A stretch of DNA of 64,000 nt. Source: Amphibalanus amphitrite (lineage: Eukaryota; Arthropoda; Thecostraca; Balanomorpha; Balanidae). This document shows positions 63,493-64,000 of this stretch, piece after piece. The notes beneath the pieces are model-generated. The model ran no database searches and was not told where the DNA came from. It saw only the letters and a program-made list of their open reading frames with translations. The position numbers and the translations under genes are program-made. Each line of letters opens with the position of its first letter. Positions within the stretch are counted from its first letter, which is position 1. Location: NCBI RefSeq assembly GCF_019059575.1, contig NW_024881522.1, positions 434,001 to 498,000 on the forward strand, in the 5' to 3' direction.

Positions 63493-64000
63493 TTAACCTT
63501 CGCCGGCTCCATTGGTGTTCTACATACATAAGCCCCGGCCGAAAGAGGAGGTGTGGTTGTCACGACCCACTCTCGCCGTTTCACCCGTTACATTGAGCTA
63601 GAGCCTCGCGAATAAATTAAGTGTGCACCATTAAGAGAATACAGCAACTGGTACCCGATGTCAACGTCTTATGTGACCGTTGACCTCTGAGGGCAGGTCA
63701 AGTGCCCCAATGTAGGGTTTTGGTTTTTGGTGAACAGCATTGCCAAAAACGATTGCAGAGCCGCGATTTTGGCACCGTCGTATTTAGCATGCTCAGGCGC
63801 TTCAAATGATATGCTTTTTGTTTCAGTGGGTTCAACTTTGGGTGTTGACCCCAGGTCAAGGTCAGTTCAGAGCTATTCAGGTCAGGAAATTGAATAGATG
63901 AGGTCATATTCCATATTAGTCAATTCGGCAAATCTTCATGAGTCTCTTGGTGGATTTTCCGACTCGCTAGCTCAATTTGATCGGGAGTTATTGACGAAAA
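63493..64000. mobile_element. TTAA-bounded element, partial, runs off the window
   Basis: TTAA at 63493-63496 followed by CCTTCGCCGGCTCC and sequence homologous to the reverse complement of 45295-46332 (TTCTACATAC, GTACCCGATGT, TTGACCTCTGAGG, GATATGCTTTTTGTTT, TTGACCCCAGGTCAAGGTCAG). The right end lies beyond base 64000. The terminal hairpin is weaker than in other copies. Confidence 0.78.

Overview
This is invertebrate metazoan nuclear DNA, possibly crustacean, though no single sequence names the species. The reasons are a BEL/Pao LTR element (a group known only from animals), Helitron-like tandem units, several cut-and-paste transposon families, an intron-style coding layout, a Cip/Kip cyclin-dependent-kinase inhibitor and a Cys-loop-receptor-type ligand-binding domain. 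There is no operon structure, CRISPR array or recognisable rRNA or tRNA gene. Most of the 64 kb is mobile and tandem-repeat DNA; confident host coding sequence is confined to 57.6-60.7 kb.

Layout. 1-26 kb: a 1.9-kb fold-back element (951-2847), a TA-bounded TIR element (7722-9917) with a TTAA-bounded element inside it (8491-9665), two hAT-like MITEs near 18 kb, further TTAA-bounded elements (18928-20107, 22547-23389), and micro- and minisatellites in otherwise unassigned DNA. 26.3-35.6 kb: three head-to-tail Helitron-like units on the minus strand, then two on the plus strand. Both groups carry G-rich TAGGG/TAGGGG arrays on their sense strand. The last unit is split by a 2.7-kb TIR element with a 9-bp target duplication, which itself holds a hAT MITE with a perfect 8-bp duplication. 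35.6-38.7 kb: a TIR-bounded element filled with a 370-bp satellite built from two diverged ~185-bp halves. 41.4-47 kb: nested TTAA- and TA-bounded elements, one holding a solo LTR. 47.4-54.3 kb: an old relative of the TTAA family interrupted by a young BEL/Pao fossil (47781-53710). 57.6-58.2 kb: the Cip/Kip gene on the minus strand, with a dense AGGTCA array directly upstream. 60.0-60.7 kb: a Cys-loop-type ligand-binding domain exon or stand-alone protein on the plus strand. 62-64 kb: two more TTAA-bounded elements, the last running off the edge.

The most striking pattern is the TTAA-bounded family. Each copy has a G-run/C-run hairpin just inside both ends. The small palindrome at the hairpin core differs between copies, even between copies with homologous interiors, yet always matches between the two ends of one copy. 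The same family, and several unrelated repeats, are packed with GGTCA/TGACC motifs and TGACGTCA sites. The array in front of the CDK-inhibitor gene uses the same half-site. All positions and comparisons were read by eye; no search or alignment program was run.
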